64,000 nucleotides of DNA from NCBI RefSeq assembly GCF_021869535.1, contig NW_026262712.1, positions 107,009,640 through 107,073,639 of the forward strand, read 5' to 3'. The translations under genes and the position numbers were made by a program. Below are positions 1-11,339 of the stretch, piece by piece. The DNA is from Mytilus californianus. Lineage: Eukaryota; Mollusca; Bivalvia; Mytilida; Mytilidae. The notes beneath the pieces are model-generated. The model saw only the letters and a list, made by a program, of their open reading frames with translations. It did not search any database and was not told where the DNA came from. Within the stretch, counting starts at the first letter, position 1. Each line of letters starts with the position of its first letter.

Positions 1-2051
1 TTTAATTGTTTGTTTTTTCCTTTTCGTTTTTTATTTTTTATTTTAGAATAAGTTTTTTTTCTTCATGAAATTGAGTTTTGCCTAAAATTACCAAATTGTA
101 TTGACGAATGTTTATTACTGAATTAGATCCTGTTGGTGTTCTGATACTGTAGTTGACAAGTACATGTATTTCCGTTCACTTGGCTTAATTGCTTATTTCC
201 TCGAGGAAAGCCGCTGAATGACTGTTATCCGATAGCGTTATATTACAAACATAACCACCGTTTAGATGAAAATCCGGATTACTAACTTGATTTGAGCTAA
301 TCTATCCAGGGTATAAGTTCTTTGACATTCTCCGTTTAAAATTGTTAAACACTAATCTAATCGTCCAACCAATATAATATTATATAGCCGTCCTACCAAT
401 ATAGCCACCTTAACGTCAAATAAAAACAAGAAAACCGATAAATCAATTGAACAACTTGCTTTCTTTAAAAAAAAAGAAATGCAATCGTGAACCTAAATGC
501 CTGATTGGCATGAAAGATCAGATAATTGTTAAATAAAGATGCATGGTTTTACCTATTTTTTGTTGTTGTATAAGATATAGAAACTGATGATGGATTGTTA
601 ATGTAACTGCTGTTCAATGTAGGGCAAAATATTCTTGCTAAAAGAATCATTTGTCTATCTCCGATCCCTCTCTCTCCCGAAAGATAACATAACATCATTA
701 TAAATAGAAGTCACCCTCTGGATGTTCAATTCTCAGGTGCAGTTTTTCAAATTAAAGTTAGTTTTCTGGCTAAAGTCGAAATGCAAATCTGAAGAAATTT
801 AATGAAATTGATCAAGATTATTTGTTTGTGTAGCCAGTTTTAAAATAGTTAAAATTCTAAGCTGTATTCTTATTTGATAATCCCAAACTAAAGCTATTTT
901 TTAATAACCATTCAAACTGGTTTATATGGTTTGGTCATTGGCTATCATATTCAAGATATGATTGATCTTAATTTATTTATACTACAGACAACAAACTCCA
1001 ACCAAGTTTTTGGAGTGAAAAAGTTTGAAAGCTCAACTTTATACTTGTTCAAACAAATCTCACTTTTTCATTTCTAGCTTGTCCTTTTGTAAATAAGCCA
1101 AAATAAAATGAAGTTGTTGTTTTGTTGTTTTGTTGGTTTTATATGGTTATGTGACAGACTGAAGGAATCAGGATTAACAGGGCCAATGCAGTATAGTTCA
1201 TGTCCAGTACGCAATTAAAAAAATGCTGTTTTTGCAATCGCCTGTCCGTTCTGTCCGGATATTGAGTTAAATTAAGAAAAATAATTTGTACTAAGCTGGT
1301 TTTTTTTTTTGCTAATAGATACAAACGTCTTTGTATCACCTATTTTGTCGCCAAACACGCTGTAGGCCTATGTCAATTAGACCCTCTAAATTGGCTTATG
1401 AATACAGATTGCCGCCACTCCTTGAAAATGAATGTACGGAATTCCCAAAAACTTGCAATGATTCTTCTATAGATGGGACACGAAGTGGTGCACCTGCTAC
1501 TTTAACTTTTAATCTGATTTATTTTTTACATACATGTACCAAAAAGAAAATAACTGACTTTGCAATTTTTAAATATATTTTTTGGATAGGGTAGTCGACA
1601 CAGGATTCCCTTGGAAAACTCACACATTTTCCAAAAAAATTACAAACGATTCTCTAGTTTGGTAAAATAATCATATCTAAATAATATTTATCTTCCTGGT
1701 TTTATAAGTACTTAAACAATTGCTAATCTATTCTCGCAAACCACTTACCGGAAGCAATTTACAATAGTGTTTATGCCAAACATCCAGGAATATCAAATAT
1801 CATTTTTTTTAAATTGCAATGGCCATAAGTTTTAAATCAATAGAAAGTCATCTCCTCACGCCAAAGAATATCACTCAGTGTCCTCCAGTCGTTTTATATT
1901 TATAGAATAAGTTTAAGGACTCAAACGCATAGTCATTATCAATTGTTTCGATATGTTTTTGCATTTAACCGGAGACATATAATTCCGTGTTATATGTCTC
2001 TTATGTAACACACCCAAAAGGGTGCCTTTTGAATTTCGTCTAAATTTCCAG
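1..2051. other. Non-coding, no gene recognised
   Basis: AT-rich DNA with only short chance frames. A small hairpin lies near 1970-2005, where a copy of AGACATATAA is followed by its complement. I see no exon, RNA gene or recognisable transposon protein. Confidence 0.6.
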
Positions 2052-2756
2052 AGTTAAAGGGGCACTAGCTACGAGATATATAAAAAATATAAAATATGAT
2101 TTTTTTTTGTTCAATCATTAATGAAAGTGAAATAGTGAAATAATATATCGCTTTTAGCAGCCAGTATGGTTCAATTTTGTCAAAATAAGCTAAGAAACAT
2201 TTGATGATGAATTAATCACTTGCAAGTGAATAATTCGACCTCATCGAATCCGTATTCATGTGAACTTCAATTTAACCCCTTAGCTAGAGATGGATACCGC
2301 ATGCATTGTGCGTGTTCAATTATTTAAAGGAAAAGAATGTCAACATTGAAAGTGAAACAAAGGTAAATCATTTGATTGACTGATTCGATCCACAAAAAAA
2401 ATCATTCTAATACAGGTAAAACCGATGATTAACATATATTTTAAATCTATAATATGAAATTAAACAGACGTAGAAAACCAAATGCACGAGTCTGATATCT
2501 GTTTATATCTATATTTATGTTTATATCGCTTATATGGCAATCGGAGGTCTTCGGGGGTCAACTCGACAGTTAATTAGATGGCGTCTAGACTAAAGTACAC
2601 ACGAAACGAAGCTACATATTATTGAGCCCATGCCCGGTAAACTGTTTATTTTAGACTTTTCATAATTTGGTAAATGTTTTACTTTTTTATAAATCAAATA
2701 TGAGAATTTGAGTCAAATCGGTGAACATGAATTTGACATCTAGTGCCTCTTTAACT
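2052..2756. mobile_element. TTAA-flanked MITE
   Basis: A 17-bp terminal inverted repeat with one mismatch bounds this 705-bp segment: AGTTAAAGGGGCACTAG at 2052-2068 and its complement, with A for one G, at 2740-2756. Both ends contain TTAA (2054-2057 and 2751-2754), the target site duplicated by piggyBac-type transposases. No transposase frame is present, so it is a non-autonomous element if the reading is right. TTAA is common in AT-rich DNA, so the match between the repeat arms carries most of the weight. Confidence 0.6.
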
Positions 2757-2764
2757 GTCTTTGT

Positions 2765-2900
2765 TTTTATAAGATTAATAAGAAGCAAGGAGATATGGTA
2801 TGCTTGTCAATTTGACAACGATCCACCAGAGTTCAAATGAAGTGGATGTAAGCAATCATAGGCACACGTACGGCTTTCCTGGCTTTCATGGCCGTACTTT
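2765..2900 (-). repeat. Fragment of dispersed repeat family M1
   Basis: The segment reads like a diverged, reverse-oriented copy of the repeat that occurs at 3405, 33740 and 37925 (AAGAAG...GGTAT...GCC/TCA, then a stretch ending in CGTACGG). M1 is my label for the most abundant repeat in this window. I recognise it as common in mussel sequences. It has no coding capacity. Confidence 0.45.
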
Positions 2901-3404
2901 ATTCTGTTTTTGTTTCTACTTTGATGACGATAAAGAATACATATTTTTTCCTAATATTATCCTCTTGAAACAATTATGGTTACTTCATTAGGTAAAATAA
3001 AAAGTAATTCCAACTATGTAATTTTAATTTACAGAAGTGTAACCATAGACATTAATTTTTCCTGTACGCTTCCTTCCTGGACGTAGAATTTTAAAAGCTG
3101 CTTAAATGGACTGTGCTCTTTTTCAATTTTGCTAAAATGGCTAAATTTTAATATCCTAAAAACGCCCTCTCCGTTGATGGTAAGTTTTTTCACTTAAAAT
3201 CTCAGCTCCAATGTGAACACAGCTTGTGTTTCATAAAACTTCACACATGCATCTCTAATTAACTACTGATGTAGGATATATATAGTATCGATTTCATTGA
3301 AATCCTTTCAAAAACAGATGTTTCTTCAAATTTATAATTGTTTTATAAAAACTAAGTTTTTATCAAAATTTTGACACTAGGAATGAATTTGAATGAATAT
3401 TATA

Positions 3405-3640
3405 TAAAAATAAGAAGATGTGGTATCATTGCCAATGAGGAAACTCTCCAACAAGAGGCCAAATGATGTCGAAGTTAACAACTATAGGTCACCGTACGGC
3501 CGTCAACAATGAGCAAATCCCAAACCGTATAGTAAGCTATAAAAGGCCCCGAAATAACAAATGTAAACAATTCAAACGAGAAAACTAACGGTCTAATTAA
3601 TGTACTAAACAATAAACGAAAACCAATTTCGAATCGCATA
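3405..3640 (-). repeat. Dispersed repeat family M1, reverse copy
   Basis: It starts with the family's characteristic end (AATAAGAAGATGTGGTATCA), continues through a block on calculating or listing-type conserved phrases shared with 33740-34230 and 37925-38400, and ends near 3640. The reverse complement matches the plus-strand copies at 21912, 50001, 56250 and 60880. It is probably a non-autonomous mobile element, but I cannot see clean terminal repeats. Confidence 0.7.
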
Positions 3641-5599
3641 TTATACGCATTTGCAGTTTTGGTGCAAATCCTAGCATTAAAAGGCGTATCTCAAAATTTG
3701 TGAGTTTTTAATAAATAGTAAGTTTATACCACAATGTTTGTATTTTTGGCTCCTGCAAATAATTTGGAATAACTTATAATACACAACCTATATATTAATT
3801 TGCATTGAACTTCTAGCACAAAAGGATGTTTTGTTTTTTACCTCAAATTTCCCCTGCAACCCCCCCCCCCCCACCCAATTATTCCGAAAACCAATTTTTG
3901 ACATCGATTATCAAATTGTTATTAACACAAGACGTGGGAAGGGGTATTATATAACCTATGTATAATACATGTAACTCAAATTTGATGTAATTCAAGCACA
4001 TAAAATAATTTCTCGTATTTGGTTTTTGTTTTTTAACAAAAACTTAGTTTATACCACAATTTTTGTCCAAAGTTCCCCCACCTTCTTTTAGTAAATATTA
4101 AAACTTCGCGGTTGCGAAAATCCGGACTTATCGTCAATATAGAAGTGCCGACAGACACAAAAAGATGTTGCTCCAAATATGTGATTTTTTAACAATTACT
4201 AAGTATTTGGGGTCAATCCCCCATAACAAATAACAAAAATCCCTAGCTTTGACATTGAGATCGATTTTTAAAAAGCAGATCATAAGATACAAATAAATAT
4301 TTTTTTTTTCAAATTCCAGCACTCTCAAAATTTGTGATGCTACAGTTTTTGTCAAAATTTCACAAAATACGAAAGGGACCTTCCTTTTACAGGTTTAACA
4401 CTACACGCATAAGAACTATGCAAATCGGCTGAGCCAATCTTGACTGATCGTACGACATAGAAGTGTTGACGTATAGAGAGATAAAGTGATTTCTACAGGG
4501 GCGACCACCTATGAATCAGCGGCCCCTAAAGCTATCGTCTGCGACTGCTGCTGCAAATAAATGTTGTCGACTGCCATGAAATTATGTTAATTTTTCAGTC
4601 AAATTTAGAGCAATGAAACAGAAAATCTATATTTTGCTCAGCAATCTCCAGAATAGGAAGACGCCTCTGTCCAAGTTTTGTAAAATTCCATGACGGATTG
4701 ACAATGTCTTTTAAGTTTTAAAGTCATTAACACAAGACTGTTATCTAAAAGTAGACTCCAAATCAAAGTTAATTAGATATTCAAAATATTTGCTCTGCTA
4801 TTTCTTGATCATGAAGAATCTAAGTTTCGTAAAATTCCATCGGAAGGTATGACAAAGTTATTGATATCTAGAAAACGTTAACCCTGACTGAATCTTAATC
4901 ATGTTAACGTTTACTGCAAAAAGTCTAACTCAGTAAAGCTCTGGAAAATGAAAAATCATATATTTAAAATTTTGCTTTAGATGCTATCTCTCGATCACTC
5001 ATTTTAAAGCTTCTTTCCGAGTTTCCTTAAATTCATTTAAGGGTTGACAAAGTTATTGAAGTCTTGACTTGACTGCAGACTGTATTTTTAAAAATTTAAA
5101 CTGCATCGCTTTGTCTCGCCTTAAATTCGCGACTGTCGTCCCCTGCAGGCGAGACAGTTATAGGTAAAAGTTTGATTTAGTACTTGAATCAATCTGTTTG
5201 ACATGGTTCACAAAGAAGTAGTGCTTACAAACGCTTACACATGTATACAATAGAATTTCTCATTACATCCGATGTATCTTGTATTTCGCTTGATATTTTG
5301 ATAATCAAGTATACATGTATTTCTGTTCTATCTATAAGACGTTTATGATTTATGCGTCTTAAATGAAAACCGACCACTGTTAAGTCCGAATTCTTTTCTA
5401 AATTATATGAATTAAGGGTAGAATATATGTCAACAGGGTACAATTATATTTTTAAGAAGCATTTTTTAAATTTGTATTTCATTTCTTCATTATTTTGTGA
5501 GAAGGACCGTCAAACTAGCATGGAAGTTTTGCGTTGCTACAATACAAAGAATCCTAAAATTGATCTATTTTAAAGTTTTTTTTCAGACAATCGATTACA
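3641..5599. other. Non-coding with diverged internal repeats
   Basis: Three loosely similar blocks (about 3680, 4030 and 4160) share phrases such as CTCAAAATTTGTGAGTTTTT and AGTTTATACCACAAT; a related copy lies near 19945. A 13-base run of C is at 3860-3872. A hairpin with GTCTCGCCT and AGGCGAGAC arms lies at about 5115-5155 and resembles the ends of the element at 14559-19665. No gene is recognised. Confidence 0.5.
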
Positions 5600-5880
5600 A
5601 ATTTTCTAAATTATATTACTAAAAGCTCTGAAAAGGTGTTGTGGAATATATGTTACAGAAACAGAACGCTTCACAACTGTATTAAAACAAGAAATGAAAG
5701 TAATTTCTATAGGTAAATCAGAATATTTTATCTAAATTATGTTACTTAAATGGTCTGACTAAAAGGTGTTGTGGAATATACGTCACAGAGACAGAACGCC
5801 AACACACTGTATTAAAACTGGGACTATTATACTAACTGTCAATATAGTATGTCCCAGATTAAAACAAGAAATGATATCTA
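5600..5880. repeat. Two-copy ~130-bp tandem duplication
   Basis: The phrase AAAAGGTGTTGTGGAATATA starts at 5631 and recurs at 5761, an offset of 130 bases, and the flanking sequence is duplicated with it. The copies differ by several substitutions. The second copy also carries a 40-bp insertion, listed separately. No coding potential. Confidence 0.8.
5818..5857. mobile_element. 40-bp hairpin insertion with 7-bp direct repeats
   Basis: The neighbouring copy of the tandem repeat reads CTGTATTAAAACAAG without interruption (5677-5691). Here the same site is split: ATTAAAA (5811-5817), then 40 bp that begin CTGGGAC and end GTCCCAG, then ATTAAAA again (5858-5864). The ends are inverted repeats and the arms extend imperfectly inward. 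This looks like a target-site duplication around a minute inverted-repeat element, or a template-switch event that mimics one. Confidence 0.65.
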
Positions 5881-7029
5881 CGTTTGGTTTTATATAATCG
5901 ATAATTCATACATTTGCCATTATGAATAAGATATGACATTATTGCATATAGCAATCATCAAGATTATTTTTTATAAAACTGTCAGATAAATGCAATGCAG
6001 CTACATTTTTATTTTTCCAGTTGAGACTTGCTGCATTTGAAAAATGGACGGGACGTATGTGAAAGAAGTATACTAGTGTCAGTACAAATATTATACGTCA
6101 ATGCACAATAATAGGAAAAATAGATTTGAAACAGTTCAAAAAGTGCATGCATGTTATTGAAACAAAACAAAACATAAGTTTGTTTTGGTCAGATATTAAC
6201 ACAATTGTGTGTCGCGAGAAAGAGAAAAACATGCATTCCCCCAAAAAAAGATGAATGGTAAGTGCCTTATCGGCAGGCATCATCAGTCAAGTCATACCCA
6301 CAACCTGACTTTCATCTACGAGCGTCTCAACCAGGAAAATGACTAACCGGAAGTGATTCAGGTACAAGTCATACAGGGGATCAGAGTAAACTAATCTAGT
6401 TTAGACATTGAAATTGTCGAGTTTCGAATGTCACGGAAAACAATCTCATTGACGAAAACATCAAAGGCACGACTCTTTTGACTGCTGTCCTTCATTTTGA
6501 AAATATTTTGTCGTAGGAACCCGGATAAAATTAAATCGTACATACTGAATGTATTCTTTTGAAGTGCTTTCTTTCGGCTAATCATATTACATTGAGTACT
6601 TCTTTCCTGTGACCTTTTAATATTTTGTATATTGTGCTATGTAAAAAGCGGTTTACTACGTTGCAAACAATTTACTTAGTTTTTATTTCCGCTTGTCACG
6701 GGGTAATGACAACTTTTTTTTTGTCTTTCAGGATATTTCGGTTGTTCAAACATTACAAACAAAAAGACGCTTTGACTTATACGTAAGTAGTTTAAAGTTT
6801 AAATAAACATATTTTATTTGCAAAAAAAAACTCACAAAAAGGATTAGACACAAGTTAGTCCAACTTAGATCGTCTTCTTCTAAGATACAATATTAAACAA
6901 TATAATTTCATAGCATGCAAATATCAAATTTATTATTACACAATATATAATAAAAAATCTGTAATTTTAATGATATATTAAGAAACAGTATAGAAAAAAG
7001 GGAAGATAGGAAGAAGGGAAAAATAAATA
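5881..7029. other. Non-coding, no gene recognised
   Basis: AT-rich sequence with only short frames. Contains a short GT run at about 7038-7050 at its right edge. The 3' untranslated part of the minus-strand LINE that ends near 7030 may extend into it, but I see no clear tail. Confidence 0.5.
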
Positions 7030-7618
7030 TGCATGAGTGTGTGTGTGTGGATCACTACATTCAGCTTATACACATGATTAAACAAGGAACCTTTTGGTCT
7101 TTTTTATATAACCAAAAACATTTCTAAATATTTCTTTGTTTTGCTTATTTGTCAGATTTATACTACCAGATGTTAAAATCTTTAGATCCAACACAAGGTC
7201 ATCTGGTAACCAACTAAGACTATTCCTAAGAATGTGACGTAAATTTGTATATAAAGGACATTAAAAGAAGAAATGATTCGAATCTTCGTGGGGAAACCCA
7301 CAGCGAAAAGATGGATCTGATACAATATTTATTTGAAAGAGATCATAATTAAGAAATGTAGCTGAACATCTAAATTGCGTTAAAATAATATTGAGGTTTC
7401 TTGGACCAAATGCATAGTAACTAGGCACCGTTTTATTACCTACTGTAGAACTCTTTTTTAATTTATTTTTAAATTTTGATAAAGTTTCTGTTTTTCGCAC
7501 GGATATGTCCAATCTATTCCATTGCCTAATAGGTGATGGGATAAACGAGTCACTACATATCGAAAGTCTACAAAAAGGTAACATAATATCATCACCATTT
7601 CTTAAATGATATGTAGTT
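7030..7618 (-). pseudogene. LINE ORF2, C-terminal part
   Basis: Read on the minus strand, this encodes the end of a non-LTR retrotransposon ORF2. The recognisable pieces are a TTYHLRNGDD stretch, then SDSFIPSPIRQWNRLD, the C-terminal phrase that I know from many mussel LINEs, then a Cys/His region ending FPHEDSNHFFF. A stop codon at 7259-7261 interrupts, but the frame continues beyond it as CPLYTNLRHILRNSLSWLPD to about 7080. It continues the reverse transcriptase at 8739-10235 and is separated from it by an inserted element. The copy is inactive. Confidence 0.8.
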
Positions 7619-8738
7619 AGGTCTTTCCACTTTTCTGTGGAAAGACCTATTGTATTTGTTCTGATTATTTTTTTTCTTCTTCCGCCAAATTTCAAAACCT
7701 GTTTTGTGGTTTTGCAAGATGTCGCTTAGATTTTTTGCATATGATATCGAATAGTTATTGCGCTTTTGAGACTGACCCTGTTTAGTCGAAGACTTTTTAT
7801 TGTAAGAATTATCTCCCCAAACACTGTTTTCTCTGTTATGAAATCTCCTCCGTAACCGAAGAAGAAAGCGACAAATTTATTTTACCAAATTGCTCGCTAT
7901 ATCCTCCGGATTTTTTATCCAATTTTGACGGAAGCTATACGAAGATTCCATATGAGAGTTATTCCCCCTAATGCATTTGAAATAAGTGATATGCATTTGT
8001 AACTGGTAAATAATAAGTGATAGAGACCTATGGTCTGTTGATTTGAGCTCCTTGGTCCAAAGAATAGAAAACTATAAAGATATATATAAAAGAACTAGTG
8101 CAAAATGTTTGCCTAATTGTGATTGAGATATGATACATTTGGTCTGAAACAATCCAATGACATCTTATAAGAGTTATTGGACCTGAAATGATTCAATTTA
8201 AGGTTAATTGATTATTACTCCAACTTGGTACATGATAAAGCCATGGGGTCTTTTGCAAACTGTTGGTTGACATGTGACCTTGAAAAATATCAACCGAAAG
8301 TGACCTTGAGTAAACCGGAAGTAATCATTTTTGCACTTATTTCATGGGAAAATACCTAGAAACTTTATATTTTTTAAATACGCATACATAAACCTATCAT
8401 TTGAGACCGGAAGTGACCTTAAATGAAACTGAAGTACCTAATATCTCCCTTATTACAGTAAAAGTATATAGAAACCATATGTTTTTGGAATCAGTGTAAA
8501 TAAAGCTATCATGTGAGACCGGAAGTGCTATTTTTTAAACCGGAAGCTGACAATTATGTCCCTTATTTCAGGCAAAAATATATAGAAACATTTATTTATT
8601 GAATCAGTACGAAGAAACCTATGCTCTGACGCCAATAGTAACTTTGAGTAAACCGAAAGTAGCTTATCTTAAATAATTTATAAAATTGATGTGGAAAGAC
8701 CTTCAATTGTTCTCTGAAAAATTGGTTTTCAATTGTAC
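7619..8738. mobile_element. Non-autonomous element inserted in LINE ORF2
   Basis: If this segment is removed, the LINE protein reads smoothly from PPSIQST (right side) into TTYHLRN (left side), so I take it as an insertion. Its left end is a perfect hairpin, AGGTCTTTCCAC / GTGGAAAGACCT, at 7619-7630 and 7637-7648, with a 6-base loop. GTGGAAAGACCT occurs again at 8691-8702 near the right end, followed by a second hairpin built on CAATTG. An alternative is a 1,041-bp insertion at 7649-8689 with TGTGGAAAGACCT (7636-7648 and 8690-8702) as a 13-bp target duplication. No protein is encoded; the interior contains ~112-bp tandem repeats. Confidence 0.6.
8293..8660. repeat. ~112-bp diverged tandem repeats
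   Basis: Units begin with a variant of CCGGAAGTGACCTT at about 8293, 8407, 8519 and 8629 (spacing 114, 112 and 110). Each holds a phrase like TATATAGAAACCAT followed by AATCAGT and AAACCTAT. About 3.3 units are visible. They lie inside the element at 7619-8738 and drift strongly between units, so the array is old. Confidence 0.7.
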
Positions 8739-10235
8739 TTTGTATCGATGGCGGAATCAATTCACAAAGATAATTAGGGGCTTTTCCGTTATACGCGTTG
8801 TAAAGCATTTGCAGTTTTCTTCTTCTGCGACGGTCTTGAAGATATTCCCATCCAATTTCTCTATAAATATTATTTTTATTTAGAAAAATATGTAAGCCAT
8901 TTACAATTCTTGCAGCTACAAGTTGCAATTTTTCTAGTTTGTTAGTATTACAAATTCCACAGTTATCCCAATCTTCACTGGCATATTCAAAAATCGGTCG
9001 TATATATACTAAGTATGATTTTTCTAAGTTTGTATTTTAGCTTACGTAATGTATTTATATGTTTTGATACACTAAGTACAATGTTATCGATGTGCTTATT
9101 CCATTTTGCATCGTTACTTTGTGTAACTCCAAGGTGTTTGTGGTAATCGGTGAATGGAATATCTTGCCCATTAAACGTAAAATTCATATTTGGTCCTTCG
9201 ATATTCGAGAAAAGCATAATTTCTGTTTTATCTGGATTGAATGACATGAGCCATCTTTTTGACCATTCATCTAGGATTTTCAGGTCATGATCGATTACAG
9301 TTTGTATTTGCAATCTATCATCACTCGAAAAACTGAGAGAAGTGTCATCGGCAAAGAGCCTAATAAGTGATAATAGATTCTCGGCAATATCGTTTATATA
9401 AATGATGAAAAGAAGAGGTCCTAGGACCGACCCTTGGGTGACACCGGCTAAAACTGATCTTTGAGAGGAACAGGACTGTTTGATTATTACCCTTTGTTTT
9501 CTTTCATTGAGATAGCTATGGAACCATTTATGTAAGTTACCTTGAATTCCACAGGATTTTAATTTGTGTAAAACCTTATCGAACGCCTTAGAAAAATCAC
9601 AAAAAACATAACAATCCGTCTCCTTTTTTTCCAGTGAATTGATAATACAATTGTACATTTCTATCAACTAATGAGTAGTTGAAATTTTAAATCCAGACTG
9701 GTATTCAAAAATAAGTTTTTGTGTCTTCGTAAATGGCTACACACATGTTTATATACTTCTCGTTCCATAACCTTTCCCACACAACTTATTAATGATATTG
9801 GGCGATAATTAGAGGGAAGGCAGCTATCCCCCTTTTTGAATGTAGCGATAACACTGGAAATTTTCCAGCTTGATGGATATTTTGACTGCTTAAGGGATTC
9901 ATTAAACATTATTTGAAGGAGTATGGCTATCTTTTCATGACAAATTTTTAACATCTTATGACTTATTACATCAGGTCCCGATGCCTTGTTTGGATTTAGA
10001 ATCTAAATAACATCAACAATTTCGTTTAGATTTATAGTGATGTCATTTAAAATAGTTTCAGTTTTTTTACAACATTTGGTAGAGGAACGTTTTCTTCTTC
10101 TAATGAAGAAATTAAACTAAAATATTTGTTCAAAAGTTCGCATTTCTCATTGTCCTCATAGACAATATCATCTAGACTTTCATCTTTTATTATATTTTGA
10201 AGTGGAGGGATATTAGGGAGGCGGGGCTTATTTCA
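8739..10235 (-). pseudogene. LINE reverse transcriptase, broken by frameshifts
   Basis: On the minus strand a non-LTR reverse transcriptase can be followed in several frames. In order: a linker with NPNKASGPDVISHKML; the finger region with PSSWKISSVIATFKKGD and NYRPISLISCVGKVMER (9664-9954); the palm with CDFSKAFDKVLH, VTQGSVLGPLLFIIYINDI and the catalytic box RLFADDTSLS (8987-9667); then the thumb and downstream region with AARIVNGLHIFLNKN (8739-8928). Frameshifts near 9660 and 8950 and a stop near 10010 disable it. The endonuclease end is missing: LINE-like coding stops at about 10235, where a foldback element lies. Motif style suits the CR1/Jockey-like group, but I cannot place the clade. 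Confidence 0.88.
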
Positions 10236-10505
10236 TACACGGTTAGTAGTGGTGTTACGTCCCTTTATAAAAACAAAACGGTACTGAGAAAAAATCGTAA
10301 AGGTTTCAACAGACGAAGAGTGTGATGATTAAGATTGAAATTAATTCATAAAACACATTTAAACCTAACAAGTTGTTATTGTTGGTATCTGTTTTTGTAG
10401 GATCAATGGAAGTAGTTTCTTAATGCTAACAGTATTGAAGACTTGCTCATTTGATAGGTCACTAGTCTAAATTTCACACGTTAAGATAGTCGGTAAGATA
10501 AATTC

Positions 10506-10645
10506 GTTACATAGTGTGCTAGTGACCTAATACGGTATATATGGGGTCAGTAAATTCCATATGGGGATTCGAGCTTCGCTCTCACCACATATGGAATTTA
10601 CTGACCCCATATATACCGTATTAGGTCACTAGCACACTATGTAAC
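10506..10645. repeat. Perfect 58-bp inverted repeat (large hairpin)
   Basis: The arm at 10506-10563 is exactly complementary to the arm at 10588-10645, 58 of 58 bases, around a 24-base loop (10564-10587) that itself contains GAGC-TTC-GCTC. The stem contains ACGGTATATATGGGGTCAG. Such a perfect palindrome implies a recent origin or correction between arms. It lies beside the second inverted repeat at 10686-11339 and is probably part of the same foldback element inserted into the LINE. Confidence 0.95.
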
Positions 10646-10685
10646 TAATAATATCTTTTAAAGTTAGATTAAGCCCGAGTTTGTT

Positions 10686-11339
10686 CACGCCTGGTAAACC
10701 ATCAAATTTCAACCAAATGGTTAAGCGAGAAAAAAGTTTACTGGCACTTCCTGCTGAGCTTTTCTGGTACAAAATATTAAAAATAAAGAAAGGATGAATT
10801 TTCATCAATTTATTGCCAATCTGTAAATATTTTGTTAAATAGGAGAATGTCATGCCATAGATAACAAAATGAGAGCTTGTCTCGTTCATTACTCGGACTA
10901 ATATAATTTTAAATGACATCGGAATGACTTTTCTCCCGCAGGTAAGTGCAGCCAGCTCAGTTAGTTTTTGACAAAACGACGGTGAGTTCATCAATACGTT
11001 ACGTATATATCAGTATATAAGTGTTCTTCTTCGTCACTATGAACGTATAATAACAGTTTTTTTTTCTATTTTTTAAGAATATAGTTTTGTTAAGCTGAAT
11101 ATGTTATAAAGTATATCAGGTTGAGAGTAATGAACGAGACAAGCTCTCATTTTGTTATCTATGGCATGACATTCTCCTATTTAACAAAATATTTACAGAT
11201 TGACAATAAATTGATGAAAAGTCTACCTACCCTATCTATATTTTTTTATATTTTGTACCAGAAAAGCCCGACAGGAAGTGCCAGTAAACATTTTTCTCGC
11301 TTAACCATTTGGTTAAGATTTGATGGTTAACCAGGCGTG
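10686..11339. mobile_element. Foldback element with ~210-bp arms
   Basis: The left arm (10686-10894) and right arm (11125-11339) are inverted copies of each other with scattered differences; the outer edges are CACGCCTGG and CCAGGCGTG. The spacer is about 230 bp. Both arms can be read as similar peptides (SSHFVIYGMTFSYLTKYLQI is encoded from each), but that follows from the arms being copies and is not proof of a protein. The right edge abuts LINE ORF1 at 11340 and the whole foldback region (about 10236-11339) separates ORF1 from ORF2. Confidence 0.75.

Noticed and set aside
7619-8738. The insertion as a Helitron
   Set aside because: A hairpin and CTAA are near one end, but the base after CTAA is C and not T, the hairpin abuts the end, and the other end does not start with TC.
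10629-11330. Two similar frames of 121 and 69 codons as a conserved gene pair
   Set aside because: They are the two arms of one inverted repeat, so the similarity follows from the DNA; no start, domain or selection signal supports them.
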